NCBI RefSeq assembly: GCF_011761305.1
Contig: NZ_JAAOZC010000001.1
Span: 739,258-803,257 of the forward strand
Reading direction: 5' to 3'
Origin: Sphingomonas vulcanisoli
Lineage (GTDB): Bacteria > Pseudomonadota > Alphaproteobacteria > Sphingomonadales > Sphingomonadaceae
Length of the DNA: 64,000 nt
The notes beneath the pieces were generated by a model, which was not told where the DNA came from, ran no database searches, and saw only the letters and a list, made by a program, of their open reading frames with translations. The first letter of the stretch is position 1. The number at the start of each line of letters is the position of its first letter. The position numbers and the translations under genes were made by a program. Positions 40,969 to 50,803 of this stretch are shown here, in pieces.

Positions 40969-43509
40969 ATGAAGTCTGTTTCCATTGTTTCGCGCATGGC
41001 TCTGGCGATCGCGCTGATTGGCTCCGCCCAACCCAGCCTTGCGGAGGCTCCTGCCCCCGCCTCGACGACCGACTCCGCCGGCGTTGCTCCGCCCGAAAGC
41101 GAAATCATCGTTACAGGTACGCGCCTCACCGGCATCACCGCGGCCGAAAGCGCCGCGCCGATCAAGCTGGTCGGCGCCGAAGCGATCTCCCACGTCGGCC
41201 AGCCGAACCTAAACCAGGTGCTCACCCAGCTCGTCCCATCGTTCAACGCGGAAAGCTTCGGCGGCGACGCGGCCAACCTCACGCTGTCGGCGGCGCTGCG
41301 CGGGCTCAATCCCAACGAAACCCTCATCCTGGTCAACGGCAAGCGCCGCCACGGCACCGCCAATCTCCACGTTCTCGCGAGCCCGTTCCAGGGCGGCGCG
41401 GCGCCCGATCTCGATTTCGTCACCCCCGCCTCGATCGATCATATCGAGGTTCTCGAGGATGGCGCGTCGGCGCAATATGGTTCCGATGCGATCGCGGGCG
41501 TGATCAACATCATCCTGAAAAAGAAGGCCGGCGGCGAGCTTACCGGAACCGGCGGCACCTATTACAAGGGCGACGGCAAGACCTATTCGAGCAGCCTGAA
41601 CTACGGCTTCACGACCGATCGCGGCTATCTGAACCTGACCGGCTTCTATCGCTATCACGGCTTCAGCCAGCGCGGCGGACAAGACATCCGCGTACTTGAT
41701 CCGGTAACCAACACCGTACCGGCCACCGGCGCGCTCGCCAGCGATTATCAGGCGCTGAAGAATTATCCCAACGTCAACCCGATCCTGGGCGACAGCCGCT
41801 CACGCTTCGCGGTCGGCTCGTTCAATGCCGGCTTCGATGCGACCGACGGCTTGAGCTTCTATACGTTCGGCACGGTCGGCCATCGCCAGGCCGAATCTTA
41901 CGAGAATATCCGCCTGCCCAACCGTCTGGTGCGCACCGCAGTGCTGGGCGTCGATCCGGGCACGGTCAGCAGCGCGGTCTACAATGCGACCGTCGCCGCC
42001 AATCCAAGCTACATCTTCTCGCGATCGGGCTTCCGTCCGCAGGAAGCGATCCGCGAGCTCGATTATCAGGCGACGGGAGGCGCCACCGGCAATGTCGGCG
42101 CGCTGCATTGGGATCTCAGCAGCACCTACGGCGCCGATCAGGACAAGGTGCATACGCTCAATTCCGCAAACCGCGATCTTTTCATCAACACCGGCACCAC
42201 GCCGACCAATTTCTACGACGGCCGTTTCGAAGCGACCGAATGGACCAGCGATCTCGACCTCACCTACAAGCTGGATGGCATCGGCACGCTGGCGGCAGGC
42301 GCCGAATATCGCCGCAACAGCTATACGATCGGCGCGGGAGACCCTTCCTCTTATTATGGCACCGGCGCGCAATCCTTCCCGGGCTATTCGCCCAGCTCGG
42401 CGGGGGCGCATTATCGCCATAACGAAGCCGTGTACGGCGATTTCTCGCTGGGAGCGGTCGACAATCTGAAGCTAGATGCTGCGGTCCGTTACGAAGATTA
42501 TTCGGACTTCGGCGGCAAGACGACCTGGAAGGTCACCGGCCGGTACGATTTCACGCCCGCGATCGCGATCCGCGGCACCGCCTCCACCGGCTTCCGCGCG
42601 CCGACGCTGGCCGAGGAATATTATACTCAGGTCAACGTCTCGCCGACCTCCGCCTTTGTGCAGATCGCGGCCAATTCGGCAGCGGCCAAGGTGCTCGGCA
42701 TCCAGAATTTGAAGCCTGAGAAATCGACCAATTACAGCATCGGCACAGTGCTGCGGCCGGTATCCCACATCACTCTGACCGTCGACGCCTATCAGATTCG
42801 CATCCGCGATCGCATCGTCGGATCGGGCGAGGTCGATACGCAGAGCACGTCGTTCAACCCCGCCGATCTCGTCTGGCAGTCGATCATCCGCAGCGGCTAC
42901 AATGTCGAAAGCCTGAACTCGATCGGTGTCGAAGCCTTCGTCAACGGCCCGACGACGCGGACGCGCGGTGTCGATGTGGTGGGCAGCTATGATGCCGATT
43001 TCGGCGGCGCGGGCCATGCGGTCTTCACGCTCTCGGGCGCGTACAACAAAACCAAGATCACCAAGCAGGGCGTAGTGCCGGCGACTCTGACCGCGTTCAA
43101 TCCGAACCTCACCTTGTTCGACGCGCAGCTCACCTCCTTCCTCACCACCGCGCAGCCCAAATTGAAGCTGATCGGCGGCGTCAACTGGAAGATGGGGCCC
43201 TTCTCGGTCATCGCCCGCGAGACCTATTATGCGCGGACGCACGCAATCCTCAACGATGGCGGCGGCACCTATACACCGACGCATGTCTCCGCTGCGGGGA
43301 TCACCGATCTCGAAGTGGATTATGATCTCACCAAGCGGATCACGGTCGCCGGCGGCGCGAACAATCTGTTCAACAAGAAGCCCGGCACCGAACCCTATAT
43401 CGGTGGTGAGACGGCGGGCGGGGGCGTGATCTACAACGCGCCACTCACCTACACGCCCTGGGGCATCAACGGCGGCTATTGGTACGCGCGCCTCACGGTG
43501 AAGCTCTGA
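40969..43509 (+). CDS. TonB-dependent outer-membrane receptor (first of a tandem pair)
   Basis: 846 aa. Signal peptide MKSVSIVSRMALAIALIGSA...AEA; TonB-box-like EIIVTGTRLTG at about residue 44; plug domain with LRGLNPNETLILVNGKRRHGTANL and YGSDAIAGVINIILKK; then a 22-strand-type barrel ending in YARLTVKL with aromatic/hydrophobic alternation. No extra N-terminal signalling domain. The ligand cannot be read from sequence; location near amine-oxidising genes suggests peptides or amines, but iron chelates remain possible. Confidence 0.93.
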   Translation: MKSVSIVSRMALAIALIGSAQPSLAEAPAPASTTDSAGVAPPESEIIVTGTRLTGITAAESAAPIKLVGAEAISHVGQPNLNQVLTQLVPSFNAESFGGDAANLTLSAALRGLNPNETLILVNGKRRHGTANLHVLASPFQGGAAPDLDFVTPASIDHIEVLEDGASAQYGSDAIAGVINIILKKKAGGELTGTGGTYYKGDGKTYSSSLNYGFTTDRGYLNLTGFYRYHGFSQRGGQDIRVLDPVTNTVPATGALASDYQALKNYPNVNPILGDSRSRFAVGSFNAGFDATDGLSFYTFGTVGHRQAESYENIRLPNRLVRTAVLGVDPGTVSSAVYNATVAANPSYIFSRSGFRPQEAIRELDYQATGGATGNVGALHWDLSSTYGADQDKVHTLNSANRDLFINTGTTPTNFYDGRFEATEWTSDLDLTYKLDGIGTLAAGAEYRRNSYTIGAGDPSSYYGTGAQSFPGYSPSSAGAHYRHNEAVYGDFSLGAVDNLKLDAAVRYEDYSDFGGKTTWKVTGRYDFTPAIAIRGTASTGFRAPTLAEEYYTQVNVSPTSAFVQIAANSAAAKVLGIQNLKPEKSTNYSIGTVLRPVSHITLTVDAYQIRIRDRIVGSGEVDTQSTSFNPADLVWQSIIRSGYNVESLNSIGVEAFVNGPTTRTRGVDVVGSYDADFGGAGHAVFTLSGAYNKTKITKQGVVPATLTAFNPNLTLFDAQLTSFLTTAQPKLKLIGGVNWKMGPFSVIARETYYARTHAILNDGGGTYTPTHVSAAGITDLEVDYDLTKRITVAGGANNLFNKKPGTEPYIGGETAGGGVIYNAPLTYTPWGINGGYWYARLTVKL

Positions 43510-43665
43510 TGGCGACGGCGCTCTTCCCCGCGATCAATAGTCGGCCGTCCGCCGGCGCGGCACGATGCGCCCGCCCGTCCGAAAACCTAAATGGCTTCAT
43601 TATGATCAATATTACGAACCGTTCCAGTTCGCTGAGGACGTTCACGATCGGCAACGTCTAAAGAT

Positions 43666-43700
43666 TATCCCCCCAAATCAACAGGGAGAATTGGGGGATA
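43666..43700. repeat. Inverted repeat between the two TonB receptor genes
   Basis: TATCCCCCCAA and TTGGGGGATA pair around a 14-nt loop, in the 260-nt gap between the receptors. No T-run follows, so a terminator is doubtful; could be an operator or mRNA hairpin upstream of the second receptor. The remaining gap holds no gene I can support. Confidence 0.45.
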
Positions 43701-43769
43701 GCGACCGGGCAAAAGGCCGGCGGTAGGAGAGGATGCCTCTGGAGGGCGTGAGCACCAAAGGGGGAGCAT

Positions 43770-46487
43770 ATGAAGACTGTATCATCCATTTCGCGCGGCG
43801 CGCTTGCGATCGCGCTCGCCATGTCCAGCGGGGCCGTCTGGGCCCAGTCGGCGCCCGTTCCCGCACCGGCCGATTCGATCGAGAACGGCGGTTCCGAAAT
43901 CATCGTAACGGGTACGCGCACCACCGGCATGAAGGCATCGGACAGCCCGGCGCCCGTCACCATTCTCGGCAGTGACGCTCTCGGCCGCGTCGGCCAACCC
44001 GATCTCAACCAGGCACTCGCCCAGCAGATCCCGACGATCCAGGCGCAGGCGTTCGGCAATGACCAGACCGCCTTCCACCCCTCGATCAAGCTGCGCGGCC
44101 TGAACCCCAACCACACGTTGGTCTTGCTCGACGGCAAGCGCCGCCATGGCACCGCGAACGTCGTCGTGACCAACGCGATCTGGACGGGCGGCGCCGCGCC
44201 AGACATCGGCCTAATCCCAGGCGAGATGATCGATCACGTTGAAGTGCTGCAAGATGGCGCCGCCGCCCAATACGGCACGGACGCGATCGCCGGCGTCATC
44301 AACTTCATCCTGAAGAAGAATGATCATGGCGGCACGCTCAACCTGAACGCCGGCCAGTATGAAGAAGGCGACGGCAAGCAATATGATATCCAGGGCAACA
44401 TCGGCCTGGCGCCGATCGAGGACATGTTCCTGTCGCTGACCGGCGAATATAAGTTCCACGGCTACAGCTTCCGCGGCGATGTCGATCCGCGCGTGGTCGA
44501 TACGGGCCAGAACACCTCCGCCAACACCGGCAACAACGGCGGCCGCACGATCCTCGCGCGCTTCCCGGGTGTGACCGGCTTCAAGAATTATCCTTACGTG
44601 AACCAGATCTTCGGCGATGGGCAGATGAAGCTGACCAACGTGTTCTACAATTGGGGCTACACCGGCTTCAACAATGTGGAGCTTTATTCGTCGGGCAGCT
44701 ATTCACGCCGCGTCGGTTCGACCTACCAGAACTATCGTCTGCCGAACGTCGTGTACGGCAAGGCATCCGCGGCCACGATCAACACCGCGACCCCCTGCCC
44801 CACAGGCACCTTCTGCGATATTCCCTTCCCGACGGGCTTCGCGCCGCAGGAGCAGCTGCGTGAAACCGATTATTCGGCTTCAGGCGGCGCCAAATTCACC
44901 TTCGGCAACACCACGGTTGACGCCAGTCTGACCTATGGCCGTGACTTCGACGGCATCTACGTTCTGCACTCAGCCAACGCCGCGCTCTATTATGACTCGT
45001 CGACGCTGACGACCAAGGGCTACAGCCCGAGCGACTTCCACGACGGCGATTTTACCAACAGCCAGCTCACCGGCAATCTCGATCTCACGCACAAGTTCGA
45101 CCTCGGCCTATCCGAGCCGGTCACGCTGGCGGGTGGTCTGGAATGGCGGCGGGAGGAATATGCGCTGAAAGCCGGCGATCCTTCGTCTTATTATACCGGC
45201 ACGGGCTTCCTTGGCGGCGGTGTGCAGTCCTTCTTCGGTTACGCCCCGGCAAACGCCAGCGACAATACGCGCCGCAACCTGTCGGAATATCTCGACGTGA
45301 CCGTGAAGCCCGTTGAGCAATGGCTGGTCGATGGCGCCATCCGTCACGAACATTACAGCGACTTCGGCAGCACCACGATCTACAAGCTGACCAGCCGCTT
45401 CGACATCAACGACAAGATCGCTATCCGCGGTACGGTGTCGACCGGCTTCCGCGCACCGACGTTGGCCGAGGGCTTCTACTCGGGCATCAACGTCAGCGTC
45501 GCATCGCTGTCGGGCATCTTCGCACCGAACTCGGCGGGTGCCAGCGCGCTCGGCATCGGTGGTCTGAAGCCGGAGAAGTCGACCAACTTCAGCCTCGGTC
45601 TGGTGCTGAAGCCGGTTTCGCGCCTGACCATGACGGTCGATGGCTACATGATCAAAATCCGCGATCGCATCGTGCAGTCGTCGGGTTTCACTGGCTATTC
45701 GAACAATTGTAAGTACCTGCCCGGTGGTTACACGACGGGCGCAGCCGCCCAGGCCGCCTATACCGCCTTCGTGGCGGGCGGCGGCGCCTGTACCGGCATA
45801 ATCTCGCCGTCGGTGCTGACCGCGTTGGCCAACAACGGCGTGCCTATCCAATCGGTGATCACTGCGATCAACGGCGGCGCTTCAGGCAGCCTTGCGATCA
45901 ACAGCTTCGTCAACGGCATCAACACCAAGACCAGCGGTATCGATTTCCTCGCCACCTACTGGACGCCGCTGCCGGGGAAGTTCGGCCGCGTCGATTGGTC
46001 GCTGGCGTTGAACTACAACAAGACGAAGGCGACCAAGGTCAACCCGCCGCCGGCGAATGTGAACCAGGCTCAGCCCGTGGTCGATAAATACGCGCTCTCC
46101 AACCTCATCAACACGACGCCGAAGTTCCGTGCCACCTTCGGGGCCTTGTGGACGATGGGCCGGTTCGAGGTGAACCTCCGCGAGAGCTATTATGGCAACA
46201 GCGGCTTCCTCACGACCTTCCCGACCAACGGCAACCAGGACGTCTTCATCAACACCGGCACGGCGTTCATCACCGATCTCGAAGTGGGTGTGAAGCTGTT
46301 CAAGGGGATCAAGATCTCCGCGGGCGCCAACAACATCTTCAATAAGTACCCGAACAAATACCCGGCGGATTTCCGCGCTGCGCAATATGCGACCAGCTCG
46401 ACCGCCTACATCACGAAGTATCCGGTCACCTCGCCTTATGGCGTGATGGGCGGCTATTATTACGGACGTATCGGCGTGAAGTTCTGA
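43770..46487 (+). CDS. TonB-dependent outer-membrane receptor (second of a tandem pair)
   Basis: 905 aa. Signal peptide MKTVSSISRGALAIALAMSSGAVWAQ; TonB box EIIVTGTRTTG; plug motifs LRGLNPNHTLVLLDGKRRHGTAN and YGTDAIAGVINFILKK. Closely parallel to the upstream receptor at signal, plug and C-terminus (YYYGRIGVKF), so the two are tandem paralogues that diverged mainly in the barrel. GGGGGAGCAT precedes the ATG. Outer-membrane uptake of an unknown ligand. Confidence 0.93.
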   Translation: MKTVSSISRGALAIALAMSSGAVWAQSAPVPAPADSIENGGSEIIVTGTRTTGMKASDSPAPVTILGSDALGRVGQPDLNQALAQQIPTIQAQAFGNDQTAFHPSIKLRGLNPNHTLVLLDGKRRHGTANVVVTNAIWTGGAAPDIGLIPGEMIDHVEVLQDGAAAQYGTDAIAGVINFILKKNDHGGTLNLNAGQYEEGDGKQYDIQGNIGLAPIEDMFLSLTGEYKFHGYSFRGDVDPRVVDTGQNTSANTGNNGGRTILARFPGVTGFKNYPYVNQIFGDGQMKLTNVFYNWGYTGFNNVELYSSGSYSRRVGSTYQNYRLPNVVYGKASAATINTATPCPTGTFCDIPFPTGFAPQEQLRETDYSASGGAKFTFGNTTVDASLTYGRDFDGIYVLHSANAALYYDSSTLTTKGYSPSDFHDGDFTNSQLTGNLDLTHKFDLGLSEPVTLAGGLEWRREEYALKAGDPSSYYTGTGFLGGGVQSFFGYAPANASDNTRRNLSEYLDVTVKPVEQWLVDGAIRHEHYSDFGSTTIYKLTSRFDINDKIAIRGTVSTGFRAPTLAEGFYSGINVSVASLSGIFAPNSAGASALGIGGLKPEKSTNFSLGLVLKPVSRLTMTVDGYMIKIRDRIVQSSGFTGYSNNCKYLPGGYTTGAAAQAAYTAFVAGGGACTGIISPSVLTALANNGVPIQSVITAINGGASGSLAINSFVNGINTKTSGIDFLATYWTPLPGKFGRVDWSLALNYNKTKATKVNPPPANVNQAQPVVDKYALSNLINTTPKFRATFGALWTMGRFEVNLRESYYGNSGFLTTFPTNGNQDVFINTGTAFITDLEVGVKLFKGIKISAGANNIFNKYPNKYPADFRAAQYATSSTAYITKYPVTSPYGVMGGYYYGRIGVKF

Positions 46488-46511
46488 TCGCCGTCTTCTG
46501 AAAGCGGGATT

Positions 46512-46547
46512 GCCCGGCGGCCATGATGCCGTCGGGCTTTCCTTTTG
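46512..46547 (+). terminator. Rho-independent terminator after the second TonB receptor
   Basis: GCCCGGCGGC (46512-46521) pairs with GCCGTCGGGC (46528-46537, one mismatch) around a 6-nt loop, followed by TTTCCTTTTG. Placed 25 nt after the receptor stop, so it separates that transcript from the RidA gene. Confidence 0.75.
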
Positions 46548-46642
46548 TACCGCGGCCGAACCGCATGTTGAGTGTGGGTACGGCTTCTGTCAGCGTGTAA
46601 CTGGGTCCGCCAAAGGCGGTGCCGCCAAAAGGGAGTGAAACG

Positions 46643-47152
46643 ATGCGCCTTCGTCACCTTATCCTGTCCGCGGGTCTCGCCGCGCTTGCGGCCACGGGCG
46701 CGCAGGCACAGGTCATGAAGTTCAAGAATCCTGCCGGGGCAAGTCCTTCGCCGATCCTGCAAGGCGCCGAAATCAAGGCCGGCACTGATATCTTCTATCT
46801 CTCGGGCCAGCTCGCCTCGCCGCTGCCCGCCTCGGCTTCAAAGAAGCCGAGCGAGATGACGATGGACGATTTCGGCGACATGAAGACGCAGACGATCTCG
46901 GTGCTGACCAAGATCAAGAAAGCGCTGGAAGAGCATGGCTATACGCTCAACGATGTCGTCAAATCGCTGGTCATCATGGCGCCGGGCAAGGACGGCAAGC
47001 TCGACTTCGCGGGCATGAACGAAGGCTGGAAGATGTTCTTCAACACGGCCGAAACGCCCTCGACCACGGCACGCTCGGCCTTCCAGGCCGGTGCGCTCGC
47101 CGGCCCCAATTACCTCGTCGAGATCGAAGTGATCGCCGCCAAGAAGAAGTAA
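46643..47152 (+). CDS. Secreted RidA/YjgF-family protein
   Basis: 169 aa from MRLRHLILSAGLAALAATG, with GGGAGTGAAACG before the ATG. Signal peptide to about AQAQ (residue 23). The RidA fold is clear; the imine-binding residues are kept: R144 in TTARSAFQAG and Glu in VEIEVIA (160, 162). RidA hydrolyses reactive imines and enamines such as 2-aminoacrylate, normally in the cytosol; here it would act in the periplasm. The extra length lies in insertions KPSEMTMDDFGDM and KDGKLDFAGMNE. Confidence 0.88.
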   Translation: MRLRHLILSAGLAALAATGAQAQVMKFKNPAGASPSPILQGAEIKAGTDIFYLSGQLASPLPASASKKPSEMTMDDFGDMKTQTISVLTKIKKALEEHGYTLNDVVKSLVIMAPGKDGKLDFAGMNEGWKMFFNTAETPSTTARSAFQAGALAGPNYLVEIEVIAAKKK

Positions 47153-47158
47153 GCAATT

Positions 47159-47187
47159 CGCCCGGGCGCCCGATCGGTGCCCGGGCG
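47159..47187. terminator. Perfect GC hairpin downstream of RidA
   Basis: CGCCCGGGC and GCCCGGGCG pair perfectly around an 11-nt loop between convergent genes. There is no T-run on either strand, so it is at best a weak or factor-dependent terminator. Confidence 0.4.
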
Positions 47188-47188
47188 A

Positions 47189-47470
47189 TCACCAGAGGCC
47201 GAGCAGAGCACCGACCTCTGCCGCCACGGTTAACACGGCGATTGTCACCAGCACCCAGGTAACGCGCTCGTCGTTAGGACGCTCCCGAATTGCCCAATCT
47301 GCCGGGCGGCGGCGCAATATCCGCCCGTCATTCCCCTCTCTCGTCACGACCTCTTCTCCCGAGTCGATGGGGAGTAGCATCGCACGAAACAGGGATTTCG
47401 CTAATCCTCCGATGTTCGGGGCCGTTCCGGCTTGCGTGCCTTGGTCAGGTGCTCCTTCAACCGTCACCAT
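47189..47470 (-). CDS. Small protein with C-terminal membrane helix, coupled to murA
   Basis: 93 aa from an ATG that overlaps the murA end by 14 nt (ATGGTGACGGTTGA, also containing the murA stop). The first ~65 residues are polar with many charged residues; the end [22 protein letters not shown] is one membrane helix. Not recognised. The overlap suggests translational coupling to murA. An upstream start is open but overlaps murA more. Confidence 0.45.
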   Translation of the reverse strand: MVTVEGAPDQGTQAGTAPNIGGLAKSLFRAMLLPIDSGEEVVTREGNDGRILRRRPADWAIRERPNDERVTWVLVTIAVLTVAAEVGALLGLW

Positions 47471-48743
47471 CCCGTTCGATATCCGCCCCGACTGCGGACA
47501 ATTTATCTTCCAGCCGCTCATAGCCGCGATCGAGGTGATAGATGCGCAGCACCTGCGTCTCGCCCTCGGCGGCCAGCCCGGCGAGTACCAGGCTCATCGA
47601 GGCGCGCAGATCGGTGGCCATCACCGGCGCGCCGACCAGCCCCTTGACGCCGCGGACCATCGCGGTGCGGCCATGAACCTCGATATCGGCGCCCATCCGT
47701 GTGAGTTCGGGCACGTGCATGTAGCGATTTTCGAAGATCGTCTCGGTCAGCACGCTGGTGCCCTCGGCCAGCGCCAGCATCGCCATGAATTGCGCCTGCA
47801 TATCGGTCGGAAAAGCGGGATAAGGCGCGGTGGAAAGCGACAGGGCGCGCAGCGGGCCGTTGGTGCGGACGCGCAGCCCCTCCTCCTCCTCTATCACCTC
47901 GAGCCCGGCGCCGATGAGGCCCGAGAGGATCGCGCCCATATCCTCGGCGCGCGCGCCTTCCAGCAACAGATCGCCGCCGGTGATCCCGGCCGCGCAGGCA
48001 TAGCTGCCCGCTTCGATGCGGTCCGGCATCACGCGATAATCGGCGCCGTGCAGCGCGGGCTTGCCCTGCACCAGCAACCGATCGGTGCCGATCCCCTCGA
48101 TCTCCGCGCCCATCGCGACCAGGCAGCGGCAGAGATCGGCGATCTCCGGCTCGCGCGCGGCATTCTCGATCACGCTCTCGCCTTTGGCGAGCACGGCGGC
48201 CATCAGCACATTCTCGGTGGCGCCGACCGATACGATCGGAAAGGTCACGCGGCCCCCGGTCAGCCCGCCGGAGGGCGCGATCGCCTTCACATAGCCCGCG
48301 GCGAGATCGATCCGCGCGCCGAGCGCTTCCAGGGCCTTCAGGTGCAGGTCGATCGGGCGATTGCCGATCGCGCAGCCGCCGGGCATCGATACGCTCGCTT
48401 CCCCCGCCCGTGCCAGCAAGGGCCCGAGCACCAGGATCGAAGCGCGCATCTTGCGGACGATGTCATAGGGCGCCAGCGTCGAGGCGATCTCGCCGGCATG
48501 CAGCGTCATCGCGCGATCGTTGCTGATCGTCTGCCGCGCACCGGCGATGGTCGTCGATACCCCGAGCCCGTTGAGCAGGTGGCCGAAGCTATCGACATCG
48601 GCCAGCCGGGGCAGGTTCGATAGCGTCAGCATGCCATCGGTGAGCAAGGCACAGGGCAGCAGGGCCAGCGCCGCATTCTTGGCGCCCGAGATCGGCACCG
48701 TGCCCGAAAGGCGACGGCCGCCGCGAATGATGATGCGATCCAT
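47457..48743 (-). CDS. murA: UDP-N-acetylglucosamine 1-carboxyvinyltransferase
   Basis: First committed step of peptidoglycan synthesis, moving enolpyruvate from PEP to UDP-GlcNAc. 428 aa. Starts [26 protein letters not shown]; the fosfomycin-reactive catalytic Cys is in [14 protein letters not shown]; later blocks are [14 protein letters not shown] and [13 protein letters not shown]. Ends with the small coupled gene. Confidence 0.97.
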   Translation of the reverse strand: MDRIIIRGGRRLSGTVPISGAKNAALALLPCALLTDGMLTLSNLPRLADVDSFGHLLNGLGVSTTIAGARQTISNDRAMTLHAGEIASTLAPYDIVRKMRASILVLGPLLARAGEASVSMPGGCAIGNRPIDLHLKALEALGARIDLAAGYVKAIAPSGGLTGGRVTFPIVSVGATENVLMAAVLAKGESVIENAAREPEIADLCRCLVAMGAEIEGIGTDRLLVQGKPALHGADYRVMPDRIEAGSYACAAGITGGDLLLEGARAEDMGAILSGLIGAGLEVIEEEEGLRVRTNGPLRALSLSTAPYPAFPTDMQAQFMAMLALAEGTSVLTETIFENRYMHVPELTRMGADIEVHGRTAMVRGVKGLVGAPVMATDLRASMSLVLAGLAAEGETQVLRIYHLDRGYERLEDKLSAVGADIERDGDG

Positions 48744-48814
48744 CAGCAGCCTTTAAGCGAGCGTTTCGCGCGCGTCATCTGGTGAGTGAGGTCCAAGAAC
48801 GGCAGCGCCAATTG

Positions 48815-50143
48815 CTAGAGGGAGGCGGTCAGATTGAAGGCGCCATAAGCAGTCGTGCCGCGAGTATTGGTGTTGGGGGCATCCTTGAGGAACCTGCCGC
48901 GCACGAGCAAAACGCCGTCAAGTTCCAGGCGAAGAAACGCCGGGACGACCCACCAGCGAAGCCGGGCGTCAAATTGGTGACCGGCAAAGGCACCCGCGCG
49001 TCCGGTGGCGTCCCGAACCGAGGTCGTCGAAAAGCTGTCGGTGCGCTCCGCCAGCCATAGCGCGTGATAGGTGGCAAAGGCATCCCATCGCGGCGAGGGT
49101 GCAATCTCGATCCTTCCTCCCGGCGTTGCGACATTCGCGCGGCCAACCGCATTGTAGAGGCCGGCCGGGGCAAGGTCGGCACGCCGCATGCCGAATAGGG
49201 TATCAAAGCGCCCGTATGAGCCGCCGGCCCGATCACCGCTGGCATAATCATATTGGACCGACACCCGCGCCTTGAGCGATCCCGCCAGGGTGTAGCCGGT
49301 CGATGCGTGGAGGAACCATGCCGATACAGGCAGAGTCGCCGCTCCCGGCGCCGTGGATGCGCTGATCGAGCCGGATTGGTAGAAGCCTTCGATCTCGGCA
49401 TCCCATGTCCTGCTGGCAGGCTCCCTGATCAGCCGCCCGCCGTAGGTGTCCAGCGAACGATCGCGTGTCGGGCGGCCGGCCAGATCATGCTCGCCCAAAT
49501 GGTAATAGCTCGCCTCGATAGTCGCCGGTCCAAAAGCCTTGGACTTCGCAATAGTGCCGCCCCAGAGCACCAGATCAAAGCCCTCATGATCGAAAGCCAC
49601 CGCATTGCTTTGCAGCGCGTCGGTATCGTCGGGCCGCCGCTGTTGCGGAAGCACGTAAATGATAGTCGCCGTAATGCCGCCGGGTGCCGACGTGTCGGCA
49701 CGAAAGCCGGTATAGCCGCTCGTCGTGTTGCGATACTCGTCCGCGGCGACAAGGCGGCGCGATCCGATATTCAGGACGAATCGTCCGGCCTGAAAGGCGG
49801 CTTTCGCCTTCCCCACGGATCCCCTCCATCCGACATAGGCCTGTACCAGTTCAAGCGCATTCACCTCGCCCGTGGTGACAGGCGTCCGCGCATCTTCGCC
49901 ATAGACACGGCTATCCCAAAGCTCGCCCGCTATCGTGAAGGCGCCAGCCTGATATTTTGCCAGCAGGTTGGTTCGCAGATTGATGAGATCATCACTGCGC
50001 CCATAACCTGCGCGGGGCTGGTTCGAGATCGCCTCATAGCGAAGGCGCATCGTTCCGGAGAGATCGAAGCCGTCGTCGGCGTGCACGAGCGACGGGCTGG
50101 CGCAGATCGCAATGCCGACAAGCCATTTCATCCTCATCCGCAT
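48815..50143 (-). CDS. Alginate-export-type outer-membrane porin
   Basis: 442 aa. Signal peptide (MRMRMKWLVGIAICASPSLVHAD) followed by a beta-barrel pattern that matches the alginate_exp (AlgE-like) family: SGTMRLRYEAISNQPRAG, LINLRTNLLAKYQAG, FTIAGELWDSRVYG, FQAGRFVLNIGSRRLVAADEYRNTTSGYTG. Ends GAFNLTASL, a plausible last strand. Substrate not readable; no alginate genes adjoin it. Upstream runs about 140 nt without a supported gene to clpS. Confidence 0.82.
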   Translation of the reverse strand: MRMRMKWLVGIAICASPSLVHADDGFDLSGTMRLRYEAISNQPRAGYGRSDDLINLRTNLLAKYQAGAFTIAGELWDSRVYGEDARTPVTTGEVNALELVQAYVGWRGSVGKAKAAFQAGRFVLNIGSRRLVAADEYRNTTSGYTGFRADTSAPGGITATIIYVLPQQRRPDDTDALQSNAVAFDHEGFDLVLWGGTIAKSKAFGPATIEASYYHLGEHDLAGRPTRDRSLDTYGGRLIREPASRTWDAEIEGFYQSGSISASTAPGAATLPVSAWFLHASTGYTLAGSLKARVSVQYDYASGDRAGGSYGRFDTLFGMRRADLAPAGLYNAVGRANVATPGGRIEIAPSPRWDAFATYHALWLAERTDSFSTTSVRDATGRAGAFAGHQFDARLRWWVVPAFLRLELDGVLLVRGRFLKDAPNTNTRGTTAYGAFNLTASL

Positions 50144-50283
50144 TGCCCCCCGGTTTGCGTCACGGCGTATCGTCGCTAACGGGGCTCAGATCGAGGAAGA
50201 TTGCGTTGCCATGCGCTTATGGCCGCTTTGCGTGTCGGCGTACGCAGGCGGTGCCCGCAAAACACGCGCCGCGCCGGATAAAG

Positions 50284-50643
50284 CTACGCCTTCTCCATCG
50301 TGCATTGCAGCGGGTGCTGGTTTTGTTTGGCGAAATCCATCACCTGCGTGACCTTGGTCTCGGCGACTTCATAGGTGAAGATGCCGCAGACGCCGACGCC
50401 CTTCTGGTGGACGTGCAACATCACCCGGGTCGCATCCTCGATGCTCATGCGGAAGAAGCGCTGCAGGCAGAGTACGACGAATTCCATCGGCGTGTAATCG
50501 TCGTTGAGCATCAGCACCTTATAGGGTGACGGCTGCTTGGTCCGCGTGCGCGTGCGGGTGGCGACGCCGGTGCCGGCGTCATCCACATCGCCGTCTTCAC
50601 GGCGGCCTGCCATCATGACCTTCAACGAAGGGGCATCAATCAT
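50284..50643 (-). CDS. clpS: ATP-dependent Clp protease adaptor ClpS
   Basis: Delivers N-degron substrates to ClpAP. 119 aa. The core [22 protein letters not shown] with the peptide-binding loop, AMxxMLxVH-type VMLHVHQKG, and [15 protein letters not shown] are conserved. The N-terminal ~40 residues are a basic Thr-rich tail ([10 protein letters not shown]). ClpA is not adjacent in the window. Confidence 0.95.
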   Translation of the reverse strand: MIDAPSLKVMMAGRREDGDVDDAGTGVATRTRTRTKQPSPYKVLMLNDDYTPMEFVVLCLQRFFRMSIEDATRVMLHVHQKGVGVCGIFTYEVAETKVTQVMDFAKQNQHPLQCTMEKA

Positions 50644-50732
50644 CGATCGGGAATCTCGGCCTCAAAGCGCATTCAAAGGATAAGGAAGCGGGGCCGGAAT
50701 CGCAAGGTTCAGCGGGGCCGCAAACGTCGAAA

Positions 50733-50758
50733 GGCGGCTGCCCCGAAAGACAGCCGCC
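50733..50758 (-). terminator. Probable terminator after the phasin gene
   Basis: GGCGGCTG and CAGCCGCC pair perfectly around TCTTTCGGGG-like loop sequence; on the minus strand the stem is followed by TTTCGACG. It lies 45-70 nt after the phasin stop. Confidence 0.55.
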
Positions 50759-50803
50759 CAACGATCCGGCGCACTATGGCACGCCGCCCCCCGATAAACT
50801 GAT

